Shown: positions 24,078-33,408 of the stretch, piece after piece
Layout: every line of letters starts with the position of its first letter
Position numbering within the stretch: the stretch's first letter is position 1
Source: Parasporobacterium sp.
GTDB lineage: Bacteria > Bacillota > Clostridia > Lachnospirales > Lachnospiraceae
Length of the DNA: 64,000 nucleotides
Direction: 5' to 3'
Assembly (NCBI GenBank): GCA_017510065.1
Contig: JAFWOB010000100.1
Location: 25,183-89,182 of the forward strand
Program-made: the position numbers and the translations under genes
The notes under the pieces: generated by a model
What the model was told of the DNA's origin: nothing
The model's input: only the letters and a program-made list of their open reading frames with translations
Database searches by the model: none

Positions 24078-25884
24078 AACGACTGAAACAACTTCATCCC
24101 GCCTGTTCCTGTTCGGACTTCCGAAGATGGCCCCGCTGTTCCGCCGCTACCGCAGGGATATGTTCGTGATCATCTTTACGATCATCATCTTTACGGCGGC
24201 TGATCTGGCAGCACCGGTTTTCCAGCGTTATGCGCTCAACCATTTTGTAGGAGGAGGTACCCTCGATACCATCGCCTGGTTTCTGGCGGCATACATAGGA
24301 GTGATTGCGATCTTTGCCGTTTCCGGATATATCAATACCAAGGTCTGTCTGGCTACGGAAGTGCGGATGGACCGGGATATGCGCAACAAGGCTTTTTCCC
24401 ATCTGCAGCAGCTGTCCTTTGACTATTTCAGCCAGAACAGCGTAGGCTATATCCACGCCCGGGTCATGAGTGACACTTCCCGGATCGGCGAGACGATCAC
24501 CTGGAATCTGGCTGACACAGTCTTTTTCCTGATCGAGATCGTGGGATCCATTGCCGTCATGCTGTACTACAACGCCCGGCTGACTTTGCTGGTACTGATC
24601 ATTGTCCCGGTCATTTCCCTGCTCTATGCCCTGTTTCAGGGTAAGCTCTTCCGGCTTCATAAAGAAGTCCGTGAGATCAATTCCCGGATCACCGGCAATT
24701 TCAACGAAGGGATCACCGGCGCCAGGACCGTAAAATCCCTGGTGATCGAAGATAAGATCTACGAGGATTTTAAAAAGGAAACCAGCAATATGTTCCGCAC
24801 CTCCATGCGTTCTGCCAGGCTGAAAGGGCTGTTAAATGCCGTCACCACCCTGGCCACTTCCGCCGCCCTGGCCATCGTCCTGTGGAAAGGCGGCATCATT
24901 GCGCAGGAAGAGGTGGGAACATTCTCCCTGTTCATGAGCTATGCCCGGGGACTGATGGACCCTGTGAATATCCTGGTAGAAAGCCTTTCCCTGTTCATTC
25001 AGGGCAAGGTCAATATCGAGCGTTACACAAAGCTGGTGGAAACCACGCCGGGCGTGAAAGATACGGAAGCAGTCATCGAACAGTACGGAGACTGCTTTGA
25101 TCCCAAAAAAGAAAACTGGGAAGAGATCCGGGGCGATATCGAATTCGACCATGTGGATTTCATGTATCCGGATGGGGATGAATATGTGCTGAAAGATTTC
25201 TGCCTGAAGATCCCCTTCGGGACCAATCTGGCCATCGTGGGAGAAACTGGTGCCGGCAAATCCACCCTGGCCAACCTGGTCTGCCGGTTCTATGAACCGA
25301 CTGCCGGCCGGGTCCTGATCGACGGCCGGGATGCCAGGGAGCGTTCCCAGCTTTGGCTTCACAGCGCATTGGGCTATGTCCTTCAGACACCCCAGCTGTT
25401 CACCGGTACCATCCGGGAAAACCTGCAGTATGGAAACCCATTAGCCACGGAAGAAGAGATCATGCAGGCCATTGACCTGGTCTCTGCCCGCAGCGTCCTG
25501 GAAAAACTGGAAAAAGGACTGGATACCAATGTCGGTGAAGGCGGAGACCTTCTCTCCACCGGCGAAAAACAGCTGTTTTCCTTCGCCCGGGCGATCCTGG
25601 CGGATCCCCGCATCCTGATCCTTGATGAAGCAACTGCGTCCGTAGATACCATCACGGAACAGAAGATCCAGTCTGCCATCGACAAAGTCATCAAAGGCAG
25701 GACCTCCATCGTGATCGCTCACCGGCTTTCCACGGTGAAAGGAGCCGACCTGATCCTGGTCGTGGAGAACGGCAGGATCGTGGAACAGGGGCGGCATGAG
25801 GACCTCCTGGCACGGAAAGGGGCCTACTACCGGCTGTGGATGCGGCAGTTCGAAGAAGAATCTGCCCTGCAGCTGCTCTCCTGA
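24070..25884 (+). CDS. Heterodimeric ABC exporter, catalytic-site subunit
   Basis: 604 residues from ATG 24070 (GGAGG seven bases upstream), overlapping the previous gene by eight bases, so translation is coupled. Six membrane helices in the first 330 residues are followed by Walker A GETGAGKST (about 390), a weakened signature LSTGEKQ (about 494) and canonical Walker B LILDEATASVD with the catalytic Glu (about 515). The complementary defects in the two subunits leave one complete and one degenerate nucleotide site, as in BmrC/BmrD. Likely exports drugs, lipids or peptides; no substrate gene is adjacent except the MATE fusion upstream. Confidence 0.9.
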   Translation: MNKTTETTSSRLFLFGLPKMAPLFRRYRRDMFVIIFTIIIFTAADLAAPVFQRYALNHFVGGGTLDTIAWFLAAYIGVIAIFAVSGYINTKVCLATEVRMDRDMRNKAFSHLQQLSFDYFSQNSVGYIHARVMSDTSRIGETITWNLADTVFFLIEIVGSIAVMLYYNARLTLLVLIIVPVISLLYALFQGKLFRLHKEVREINSRITGNFNEGITGARTVKSLVIEDKIYEDFKKETSNMFRTSMRSARLKGLLNAVTTLATSAALAIVLWKGGIIAQEEVGTFSLFMSYARGLMDPVNILVESLSLFIQGKVNIERYTKLVETTPGVKDTEAVIEQYGDCFDPKKENWEEIRGDIEFDHVDFMYPDGDEYVLKDFCLKIPFGTNLAIVGETGAGKSTLANLVCRFYEPTAGRVLIDGRDARERSQLWLHSALGYVLQTPQLFTGTIRENLQYGNPLATEEEIMQAIDLVSARSVLEKLEKGLDTNVGEGGDLLSTGEKQLFSFARAILADPRILILDEATASVDTITEQKIQSAIDKVIKGRTSIVIAHRLSTVKGADLILVVENGRIVEQGRHEDLLARKGAYYRLWMRQFEEESALQLLS

Positions 25885-25942
25885 TATTCTCAATTCAGAC
25901 ATTAGGCAAAAACAAGGAGGGCTTTGCCAATAATCATATATC

Positions 25943-25980
25943 AAAAAATGCATCGACCATACGATCGATGCATTTTTATT
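25943..25980. terminator. Bidirectional terminator
   Basis: AATGCATCGA and TCGATGCATT form a 10-bp stem flanked by A-run and T-run, between the convergent ABC exporter and cyclase genes. Confidence 0.9.
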
Positions 25981-26011
25981 GATTCTAAGTGTTTTCCGGA
26001 ACTGATACTGA

Positions 26012-26770
26012 TTATTCCGTGATCGCCCAGACTCTTGCCGGAAGGCCTGTTGCATTCTCGATCCTCGGATAGGAAACGATGATCACGGCTCCTGCCGGCT
26101 GAACCTGATCCAGGTTGCAAAGTACTTCGACCTGCAGCTTTTCCTGATTCAGTACGTATCTTTCGCAGACCAGATCGCCTGCTGCCGCACATACTGCAGA
26201 AGCATCCGTATCCAGTGCCTCGTGGCCGTTGGCTGCTGCATTGCGGGTCTCATAGATATACTGCAGTGCTTCCAGAGACCAGCCCGGGAAGTTTTCAGAG
26301 CCGTCCTCGGCAATGCCGGAGAGGGCATTCATATCCGGCCATTTCTTGGACCAGTCTGTCCGAAGGGCTACAAATGCTCCGTCAGGAATATCTCCATACT
26401 TTTTTTCGTAATTCTTGATATCCTCTACGGTCACTGCATAATGCACATCCTTTTTGACCTGCTCCGTGATATCGATCACGCAGAGCGGGAAGATCAAGTC
26501 ATGTACGTCATACTGTTCGGAATTCTGTTTGCCCTTGATAAAGTGGCCAGGGAAATCAATATGCGTACCAAACTGCCCCGGAAACCGGAAAGACTGGATC
26601 AGGCATTCCAACATGGGGTTGCCCCAGTCAAATATGGTCTTTGACAGTTCTACCGTGCCTGCAGGAATTCCGGACCAGCAGGGGCTGTCATTATTGAGCG
26701 GGTGAGACAGTTCGACCCATTTATAATTTTTCGCAGCCTTGAGGGCTTCCCATAACTTATACTCCGCCAT
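26012..26770 (-). CDS. Cyclase-family metal hydrolase (kynurenine formamidase-like)
   Basis: 252 residues of the putative-cyclase family (PF04199). The signature FGTHIDFPGHF (near residue 67) matches the HxGTHxDxPxH metal motif, with Phe or Gln replacing the first His. WVELSHPLNNDSPCW at the N-terminus and ALDTDASAV also fit. Members hydrolyse N-formylkynurenine, isatin or similar cyclic amides. It is the last gene after the Liv-type importer, 39 bp past livJ, and has AAAGGAG before ATG 26770. That context suggests it acts on the imported compound, which may then be an amide or aromatic rather than a plain amino acid. Confidence 0.82.
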   Translation of the reverse strand: MAEYKLWEALKAAKNYKWVELSHPLNNDSPCWSGIPAGTVELSKTIFDWGNPMLECLIQSFRFPGQFGTHIDFPGHFIKGKQNSEQYDVHDLIFPLCVIDITEQVKKDVHYAVTVEDIKNYEKKYGDIPDGAFVALRTDWSKKWPDMNALSGIAEDGSENFPGWSLEALQYIYETRNAAANGHEALDTDASAVCAAAGDLVCERYVLNQEKLQVEVLCNLDQVQPAGAVIIVSYPRIENATGLPARVWAITE

Positions 26771-26809
26771 AATACTGTTCTCCTTTCCCTTTACCTGACC
26801 ATCCGGTTC

Positions 26810-27994
26810 TTATTCCGCATCCATGTCCGGAAGGACGTGTGTTACGTTCAGGCTTTCTCCATCCTTGAACTCGTTGATGAACACTGTCTTGGTCGGAACA
26901 TTGCCGTCTGCGTAGCTGATAGTTCCTGTAAGGCCTTCAAAATCAGTAACCTGTGCGATCGCGTTGCGGATGCTTGCCGGTGAATAATCACCATTTGCAT
27001 AATTCTCAACAGCGTATTTCAGCAGGTAAGCTGCATCATAAGCAAGAGCTGCAAATGCGTTCTGCGGATCTTCGTTGTATTTCTCCCTGTAAGCTGCGAT
27101 GAACTCATCAGTAGAAGGATCTGCATAGTTAACATGTGTGCTGAAGTAGGTGTTATTGGAAGCTTCCCCTGCGATCTGCGCAACAGAAAGGTCATCCAGG
27201 CCGTCGCCGGACAGGCATGTGCAGTCGATGCCTGCTTCTCTCAGCTGCTTCAGAATGATCGGCCCTTCATCTGTGAAACATCCCAGGAAAACAGCGTCCG
27301 GTGTTTCGCCCAGTGCCAGGATCTGGTTGACGATGGAAGAGAAATCCATATTGGTGTTGTCATCATACTCAGCGCCGAAGTCACCTTCAGACAGAAGTGT
27401 TCCGCCCAGCTCTACAAAATGCTGCTGGAAGAACTTGGACAGCGCCAGTGTGAATTCGTCTGTATTGTTGGTCATAACATAAACAGTACGGATGCCAAGT
27501 TCATTATATGCATATTCAGCCATTGCGGATGCCTGTACGTTATCGCCGTAAGGGACCAGGAAAGCGGTGTCGCCGACACGCTCCTGTGTATAAGGCAGTG
27601 TGGAAACGGTGGCCAGTGACGGGATACCGTACTCCTGTGCGATGGTTCCGCATGCAATATCTGTGTTGGGGTCGTTCATACCAACCAGAACATCTACGCC
27701 GTCCTGCTCGATCAGTTTGATCGTCAGGCTGGTTGCGGTAGCCAGATCAGAAGTGGTGTCATAAGAGACATATTCGACTTCATGTCCGTCAATACCGCCG
27801 GCCGCATTGATCTGATCCAGAGCCAGTTCGAAGCCTTTGGAACCGGCTACGTCATAGCTGTCAAACCATCCGGTAAGAGCAAACAGTCCGCCCACTTTGA
27901 TGTGGTCTTCGCCGGCATGTGCGATACCTGCGAACAATGTTGCTGCCAGAGCGCCAATCACAATGGCACTGAGAAATCTGTTTCTTCTTTTCAT
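26810..27994 (-). CDS. livJ: Branched-chain amino acid/amide ABC substrate-binding protein
   Basis: 394-residue periplasmic-binding-protein type I (Peripla_BP_6). It has a Sec signal (MKRRNRFLSAIVIG...GIAHA-GED) without a lipobox cysteine. KVGGLFALTGWFDSYDVAGSKGFELA is the family opening, interrupted here only for brevity; INAAGGIDGHEVEYVSYD, VLVGMNDPNTDIA and the LAYDAAYLLKYAVE region follow. GAAGGAG before ATG 27994 sets the start. Unlike the usual order, the binding protein follows the ATPases and permeases. The ligand cannot be read from sequence. Confidence 0.9.
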   Translation of the reverse strand: MKRRNRFLSAIVIGALAATLFAGIAHAGEDHIKVGGLFALTGWFDSYDVAGSKGFELALDQINAAGGIDGHEVEYVSYDTTSDLATATSLTIKLIEQDGVDVLVGMNDPNTDIACGTIAQEYGIPSLATVSTLPYTQERVGDTAFLVPYGDNVQASAMAEYAYNELGIRTVYVMTNNTDEFTLALSKFFQQHFVELGGTLLSEGDFGAEYDDNTNMDFSSIVNQILALGETPDAVFLGCFTDEGPIILKQLREAGIDCTCLSGDGLDDLSVAQIAGEASNNTYFSTHVNYADPSTDEFIAAYREKYNEDPQNAFAALAYDAAYLLKYAVENYANGDYSPASIRNAIAQVTDFEGLTGTISYADGNVPTKTVFINEFKDGESLNVTHVLPDMDAE

Positions 27995-28030
27995 TGTTGT
28001 TCTCCTTCATTTGTTTTTATAACAACAGCT

Positions 28031-29140
28031 TCAGCTGTCATGTACTTTTTTTCGTCGGAATGCGTGAGCAAAATCCTTATAGGTCTGTTTTCGGAACAAG
28101 CCCGTATAAGTACTCCTGCTGAACAGACTTCCTACCAGATATTCGCTGCTGCCGGTGACACCCTGTTTCCGGAAGATGATCATCACGATAAACAAAACGC
28201 TCATGACGATATTGGTCAGACCGTTGATCTGCGGAACATTGATCCCGAAGATCGTAAAGCCGGTGCTGAAGTTTGCCAGAAACTGTGGCAGGAATGTTAA
28301 CACTGCAGCACCCGGAATAGCACCGGACAATGAGGCCATACCGCCCAGAACGGACATCTCCAGGATGTTGAATGTCTTATCAAAATAAAACAGCGATGGT
28401 GCGATGGTTCTTTGCAGATGTGCCCACAAACAGCCGCCGACTGCTGCAAAAAAGGCGCTGACCATAAAGGACATCAGCCGGATCGACCTCTCGTTGATGC
28501 CAAGGGAAGCCGCTGCGTCCTCGTCGTCCCGAAGCGCGATCATGGACCTTCCGAAAGCGGAGGTACGGAACCGGTACAGGATGAACAAAGACAATAACGC
28601 TACGATCACAGTGACCAGCAGCGTGGAATGCTTGCTCATACCACTCAGACCTCTGGATCCGTTGGTCAGATTGTTGGCATTGTCCAGGACGCTCTTGATC
28701 ACGATAACCATCCCCAGGGTAATAACCGCCAGATAATGCCCCTTTGCCCGCAGGATCGCAAACCCGATGAGTCCCGCAATGATCATAGTGATACAGGCTG
28801 CTACGATCATTGCCGCCCAGAAAGGCAGCTGGATCTTGGTCAGCCATTCCGGCATGTTGGTGACCATGGCATTTTTCATGGTCTCAGAAAGAGTCAGGAT
28901 GGAACTGATATAGGCACCAAGTGCCATAAACCCTGCCTGTCCCAGGGAAAAGATTCCCGTGATCCCGTTGGTCAGGTTCAGACTGGCAGCCAGGATGATA
29001 TTGATAAAGAACAGGATAAATACCGATTCGTAATAGTTGCCTGCCACAAAATGCACGAGCAGAAGGATGATAACGGGAAGCAGCACCACAACCAGGAACC
29101 GGAACAATGAATTGTCTACAAATCTTGTACTTTTCTTCAT
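28031..29140 (-). CDS. livM: Liv-type ABC transporter permease 2
   Basis: 369-residue LivM-family permease with about nine hydrophobic helices. AASLNLTNGITGIFSLGQAG is the family signature near the N-terminus, and ALRDDEDAAASLGINERSI is the conserved cytoplasmic loop that contacts the ATPase. GGAG precedes ATG 29140, three bases after the livH stop. It pairs with LivH in the membrane. The C-terminal tail beyond about residue 330 is positively charged and a little longer than usual (SRSTYTGLFRKQTYKDF). Confidence 0.92.
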   Translation of the reverse strand: MKKSTRFVDNSLFRFLVVVLLPVIILLLVHFVAGNYYESVFILFFINIILAASLNLTNGITGIFSLGQAGFMALGAYISSILTLSETMKNAMVTNMPEWLTKIQLPFWAAMIVAACITMIIAGLIGFAILRAKGHYLAVITLGMVIVIKSVLDNANNLTNGSRGLSGMSKHSTLLVTVIVALLSLFILYRFRTSAFGRSMIALRDDEDAAASLGINERSIRLMSFMVSAFFAAVGGCLWAHLQRTIAPSLFYFDKTFNILEMSVLGGMASLSGAIPGAAVLTFLPQFLANFSTGFTIFGINVPQINGLTNIVMSVLFIVMIIFRKQGVTGSSEYLVGSLFSRSTYTGLFRKQTYKDFAHAFRRKKVHDS

Positions 29141-29142
29141 GT

Positions 29143-30030
29143 TCAGCTCCTTTTCCAGTTATTGCTGCCGAACAGTCCGTTCGGGCGGACCAGCAGCACC
29201 AGTATCAGCACGATAAAGGTAAAGGTCGTCTGGAAAGACGCCACTCCACCGGGCAGATAGCCGCTGAAAAAGATCTCCAGCACGGCCATGATATATCCTC
29301 CCGCCACAGCTCCTGTAAGACTTCCGAGTCCTCCCAGCACGGCTGCGATAAATGCTTTTACGCCAAGCATAAATCCCATGTCATTGCTGAAGGAAGTATA
29401 TTTACCGGAATACAAGATCCCGGCAACTGCTGCCAGAACAGACCCTATGATAAATGCCACGGTAATGATCCGGTTTCTGTCGATGCCTACCAGATCAGCT
29501 GCTTCCGGATTGTCCGCAACTGCACGCATAGCCTTTCCCACCGAGGTCTTCTGGATGATCAGTACCACTACAATCGTCAGGATTACCGTGCATGCAAAGG
29601 TCACCACATCGATCACAGACACAGTAACGCCAAGGAATTTAAAGGTTTTTGAGAAAAACGCCGGGATGATCAGAGCCTTCGCGCTGGAATTAAAGATTGC
29701 CTGGCACAGTGCCTCCAGAAAGATAGAGACAGCCAGCGAGGTGATGATCTGTGTAGATTCTCCCGCATTCCGGATTGGCCGGTATGCGATCTTTTCGATA
29801 AAAATACCAAACAGTACGGTAATGATGATCGCCAGGATAACAGCAAATCCAAAGGGAATCCCTGCATTCATCAGCACCCACAAAGAGAAGGTGGCGATCA
29901 TCAGAAGTTCTCCATGGGCAAAATTGATCATACCCATGATACTGTAGACGATCGAGTAACCGATCGCCACCAGAGCATAGATACTGCCCAGTTTGATTGC
30001 ACTTATTAATTGTGCAGTGAAGAAACCCAT
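29143..30030 (-). CDS. livH: Liv-type ABC transporter permease 1
   Basis: 295-residue LivH-family permease. GSIYALVAIGYSIVYSIMGM and NFAHGELLMIATF are the classical LivH opening, and MRAVADNPEAADLVGIDRN is the ATPase-contact loop. GGAGGAAAGGAAAC precedes ATG 30030. The start lies 25 bp inside the end of livF, indicating coupled translation. It forms the pore with LivM. Confidence 0.94.
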   Translation of the reverse strand: MGFFTAQLISAIKLGSIYALVAIGYSIVYSIMGMINFAHGELLMIATFSLWVLMNAGIPFGFAVILAIIITVLFGIFIEKIAYRPIRNAGESTQIITSLAVSIFLEALCQAIFNSSAKALIIPAFFSKTFKFLGVTVSVIDVVTFACTVILTIVVVLIIQKTSVGKAMRAVADNPEAADLVGIDRNRIITVAFIIGSVLAAVAGILYSGKYTSFSNDMGFMLGVKAFIAAVLGGLGSLTGAVAGGYIMAVLEIFFSGYLPGGVASFQTTFTFIVLILVLLVRPNGLFGSNNWKRS

Positions 30031-30740
30031 GTTTCCTTTCCTCCCAGATAGATCCGTTTCACCTCTTCGTTTTCCGCCACTTCTTCGCTGGGGCCTTCCA
30101 TTACGATCGCTCCGCTTTCCATGATATAGGTCCGGCTGGAGATTGCCATGGCATCCAGGGCATTCTGTTCCACCAGCAGGATCGTCATGCCGTTTTGCTG
30201 CAGTGTCTGAATGACTTCAAACACCTGCTCCACAACGATCGGAGCCAGTCCCAGTGAGGGCTCATCAAGAAGCAGAAGTTTGGCTCCCGTCACCAGCCCC
30301 CGGCCGATCGCCAGCATCTGCTGTTCACCGCCGGACAGGCTTCCGGCTTTCTGATGGATACGTTCCTTTAAGATGGGAAACATATCAAATACATAATCCA
30401 TCCGTTCCTTCAGCACTTTGCGGTCTTTGGTGAGATATCCGCCCAGCTGCAGGTTTTCTCCCACACTCAGCTTGCTGAAGACCTGTCTTCCTTCCGGCAC
30501 ATGTACGATACCGGCTGAAACGATCTGAGTCGGGCTCATGCCCAGTATTTCCTTCCCGTTAAACAGGATCGATCCGGATTTCGCTTTAATAAGTCCTGAG
30601 ATTGCCTTCATGGTAGAGGTCTTCCCTGCTCCGTTAGAGCCGATCAGGGACACGATCTCCCCTTCCCGGATCTCGAAGGAAATCTCCCGGACTGCATTGA
30701 TCTTTTTATAACTGATGCTCAGATTACTGACTTTTAGCAT
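30006..30740 (-). CDS. livF: Liv-type ABC transporter ATPase 2
   Basis: 244 residues from ATG 30740 (GGAAA six bases upstream). Walker A GSNGAGKTS, signature LSGGEQQM, Walker B LLLLDEPSLGLAP and switch LLVEQN identify the LivF subfamily; VEQNALDAMAISSRTYIMESG is split by one insertion of variable residues relative to the norm. The frame extends 126 bp upstream into livG without a start consensus, so the short start is used. It overlaps livG by 17 bp and livH by 25 bp. Confidence 0.93.
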   Translation of the reverse strand: MLKVSNLSISYKKINAVREISFEIREGEIVSLIGSNGAGKTSTMKAISGLIKAKSGSILFNGKEILGMSPTQIVSAGIVHVPEGRQVFSKLSVGENLQLGGYLTKDRKVLKERMDYVFDMFPILKERIHQKAGSLSGGEQQMLAIGRGLVTGAKLLLLDEPSLGLAPIVVEQVFEVIQTLQQNGMTILLVEQNALDAMAISSRTYIMESGAIVMEGPSEEVAENEEVKRIYLGGKETWVSSLHN

Positions 30741-31530
30741 GTTGTTTCCTTTTATTACGTACAGATCCGCCCAGGTACGCGGAAATAACTTCCTCGGATT
30801 CATAGATCTGCCGCGGAGTTCCCTCCGCGATGATCGTACCGGACGCCATAACGTAGATATATTCACAAAGGTTCATGACAACCTTCATATCATGCTCGAT
30901 CAAAAGGATCGTCATCTCCGGATTATCCTTATGGATTCCCCGGATGTCATTCACGAGCTGCAGACTCTCCTGCGGATTCATTCCTGCTGCCGGCTCATCC
31001 AGCAGAAGGAGCTTCGGCTGGATCGCCAGGCACCTGGCAATCTCCAGACGACGCTGCAGTCCATAGGGCAGATTGTCTGCCTGCATCTCCGCATACTGAT
31101 CGATCCCCATCGTTCTGAGAGCTTCGTATGCTCTTTCGGAAAACTGCTTCTCTTCCCTTCTGTAGCGGGGCAGATAGGTCAGCATTTCCACAAGATTATA
31201 TTTCCGGCTGATCTGGCTGGCCGTGATGGCATTGTCCAGGACAGTCTGATCGCCGAACAGACGAAGGTTCTGGAAGGTTCTTGCGATCCCTGCCTTCGCG
31301 TGATGGGCAGCGTCCAGGCGCTCGATATGTTCTCCCTGGAACAGGATCTCTCCATCCGTAGGTCTCAGGTTGCCGGAGATCATATTGACGACAGTACTCT
31401 TACCGGCGCCGTTTGTTCCGATCAGCCCGTAGATCCTGCCTTGTTCCAGATCCATATTGATATGGTCAACCGCCAGGACTCCCTTAAACTGCTGGGTCAG
31501 CCCTTTGACCTGAAGTATTTTATCAGACAT
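30724..31530 (-). CDS. livG: Liv-type ABC transporter ATPase 1
   Basis: 268 residues. Walker A GTNGAGKST, the LivG-specific RTFQNLRLF, signature YGLQRRLEIAR, Walker B LLLLDEPAAGMNP and switch LLIEHDMKVVM. ATG 31530 has GAGGGAA close upstream and is chosen over GTG 31542. It is the first gene of livG-F-H-M-J-cyclase, transcribed from a strong promoter at 31635-31663. Confidence 0.94.
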   Translation of the reverse strand: MSDKILQVKGLTQQFKGVLAVDHINMDLEQGRIYGLIGTNGAGKSTVVNMISGNLRPTDGEILFQGEHIERLDAAHHAKAGIARTFQNLRLFGDQTVLDNAITASQISRKYNLVEMLTYLPRYRREEKQFSERAYEALRTMGIDQYAEMQADNLPYGLQRRLEIARCLAIQPKLLLLDEPAAGMNPQESLQLVNDIRGIHKDNPEMTILLIEHDMKVVMNLCEYIYVMASGTIIAEGTPRQIYESEEVISAYLGGSVRNKRKQHAKSQ

Positions 31531-31634
31531 CTGTTCCCTCACGAATGATGCTGGCTGCCTGCAAGAGCGGGTATTATAAAATACAACCTGCAGGTCGTCA
31601 GAATATGATCATTCCGCAATGCGGATATTTTACT

Positions 31635-31663
31635 ATGATAAAGCGAAATACAAGAGTTGTCAA
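31635..31663 (-). promoter_or_regulatory. Promoter of the Liv operon
   Basis: TTGACA (31658-31663), 17 bp, TATCAT (31635-31640) on the minus strand. A TCCGCAATGCGGA palindrome lies just downstream (31613-31625) and could be an operator. Confidence 0.8.
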
Positions 31664-31727
31664 ATAGCAATTCGCATGAATTTACCGCATATTTCATATG
31701 ATGCATTGTAGAAAAAAACTGTGCTGA

Positions 31728-33272
31728 TCAGGGACTTCGTTTCGTCAGGCCCTCCCCGGTCAGTTCATAAAGAGTATCACAAACCTCTGCCATAAATTTT
31801 CTGTCGTGGGATACACTGATGATCGCGCCTGGAAAGCCGCGCAGCGCCTGACGGACAACAGGCCCGGAAAGTGGTGACAGATTGCGTGTCGGCTCATCCA
31901 GGATCAGCACATTTGCATCAGACATGCTGAGCTTCAGAAGGATCAGTTTTGCTTTTTGCCCGCCGGACAGTTCAGAGATCCTGTGATCCATTTCCTCTGC
32001 AGTATATTTCATGGAGCCGAGATAAGAACGGATCCTGGTCTGCTCTTCTTTATCGCCGACCGTGCTTAAAAACTCCATAGGCGTCTTCTGCTCATCGATC
32101 AGGTCTGAGTAGTCCTGCGGCATATACATGGCACGGATATCCTCACGCTGCAGCAGATACTCAGCGATGATTCTGATCAACGTGCTTTTGCCGGTGCCGT
32201 TGTCTCCGGTTATGCAGATCTTTTCATTTCCTCGGATAAACAGGCGGACATTGGCTGCCAGTTCTCTTGTTCCGTCCGGACTCAGCAGTCTTTCCACCGT
32301 TAGATCCAGTACTGTCTTGCCGGAAGGGATGCCTGCTCTGTTTTGATCAAAACGAATATACATGGGCTCTTCAAGATCCGGTACTTCCACTCTTTCTTCC
32401 TGCTCCCGCTCATATCGGTGCTGCAATGATTTGACCGCATGCATTTTCTTTTTCAAGAGCCTTCCTCCATGCGGGTCCTGCCGTGAGGTATTGTTCTGGT
32501 CACGGGCAACCTTTTCATAGATCCTTCGGAACTTTTCTTCCCGGATCTTTTGTTGTCGCCGCTGGTTGAATGCCAGCATTTCCTGATTCCGGAAGTTTGC
32601 CCGGCGCATGGAAACATATTCCGCAAACGGCATGTACATGACCGTACATCTGCTGATGGTATTTCTTCTGAGCCTCTCGATGTGGATCACTACATTGGCT
32701 GTCCGCTCGATCAGCACTTCATCATGAGAGATATACAGAACGATGCCTGGAAAATCCAGGGTGAACCGCTCCAGCCACCTCAGCGTTTTCAGATCAATAT
32801 CATTGGATGGTTCATCCAGCAGCAAAGCAGTCGGCTCCTCCAGAAGAAGACGCAGGAGCTGGATCTTGATCTTTTCGCCTCCCGACAGGGAGCCCATTCG
32901 CTGATCACTGTACAGCAGGTCGGCCCCGACGGACAGCTGCGCAGCCAGTCGGTTCAGTGTTTTAGGCGTTTGTTCCCAGAAAGAACCGCATTCCGAAAAG
33001 AAATCATAAACAGACTTTTCCTTCTCTTCCTCTGACAGCTCCTGCGGCAGATAAGCCAGCCTTTCATTTGTCATAATGCGCTCACCGGAACACTCTGCGT
33101 AACCTTCGGTCATTTCCGGATCGAAGATCCATTTAAGCAGCGTGCTCTTTCCGTTGCCTTCCTCTCCAATGATCACGGCTTTATCGCCGGGATTTAAAAC
33201 AAATGAAAAATCTTCAATAAGGGGTTTAAGGTCCTTTGTATGGACCATTGAAAGATTCCTGATCTGAAGCAT
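31728..33272 (-). CDS. ABC-F ATPase, probable antibiotic ribosome-protection protein
   Basis: 514 residues with two ATPase domains and no membrane segment. First: Walker A GEEGNGKST, LSGGEKIKI, ALLLDEPSNDID. Second: GDNGTGKST, LSGGQKAKL, VLILDEPTRNLSP. The linker contains the basic stretch NNTSRQDPHGGRLLKKKMHA, typical of VmlR/Lsa/CplR-like proteins that dislodge lincosamides, streptogramin A and pleuromutilins from the ribosome. ATG 33272 follows AAGGAGG at eight bases. The leader ORF plus attenuator upstream is the standard layout for drug-inducible expression. Exact drug spectrum is inferred, not shown. Confidence 0.85.
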   Translation of the reverse strand: MLQIRNLSMVHTKDLKPLIEDFSFVLNPGDKAVIIGEEGNGKSTLLKWIFDPEMTEGYAECSGERIMTNERLAYLPQELSEEEKEKSVYDFFSECGSFWEQTPKTLNRLAAQLSVGADLLYSDQRMGSLSGGEKIKIQLLRLLLEEPTALLLDEPSNDIDLKTLRWLERFTLDFPGIVLYISHDEVLIERTANVVIHIERLRRNTISRCTVMYMPFAEYVSMRRANFRNQEMLAFNQRRQQKIREEKFRRIYEKVARDQNNTSRQDPHGGRLLKKKMHAVKSLQHRYEREQEERVEVPDLEEPMYIRFDQNRAGIPSGKTVLDLTVERLLSPDGTRELAANVRLFIRGNEKICITGDNGTGKSTLIRIIAEYLLQREDIRAMYMPQDYSDLIDEQKTPMEFLSTVGDKEEQTRIRSYLGSMKYTAEEMDHRISELSGGQKAKLILLKLSMSDANVLILDEPTRNLSPLSGPVVRQALRGFPGAIISVSHDRKFMAEVCDTLYELTGEGLTKRSP

Positions 33273-33285
33273 AACCAATTCCTCC

Positions 33286-33408
33286 TTATACTAAAAGAGC
33301 CTGCTTCATACCGAAGCAGGCCGTACAAACAGAAGAATCCAGATATGCCGAAAAACGCACAGCAATACCGGGAAAATCCGGAATGAATACGATAACCCGA
33401 TTCGGCAT
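33286..33408 (-). CDS. Leader peptide of the ABC-F gene
   Basis: A 40-codon ORF from ATG 33408 to TAA 33286. It begins MPNRVIVFIPDFPGIAV, runs through the attenuator stem and ends CFGMKQALLV, with its stop directly before the AGGAGG of the ABC-F gene. AAAGG lies 11 bases upstream. The sequence recalls, from memory, leaders in front of tet(W)/tet(O)-class ribosomal protection genes. ATGCCGAA at its start can pair with TTCGGCAT mid-way, offering alternative folds when ribosomes stall. Confidence 0.65.
   Translation of the reverse strand: MPNRVIVFIPDFPGIAVRFSAYLDSSVCTACFGMKQALLV
33293..33321 (-). terminator. Attenuator terminator before the ABC-F gene
   Basis: Perfect 9-bp stem GCCTGCTTC/GAAGCAGGC (33299-33321) followed on the minus strand by TCTTTT, ending 20 bp before the start codon and inside the leader ORF. 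Confidence 0.85.
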
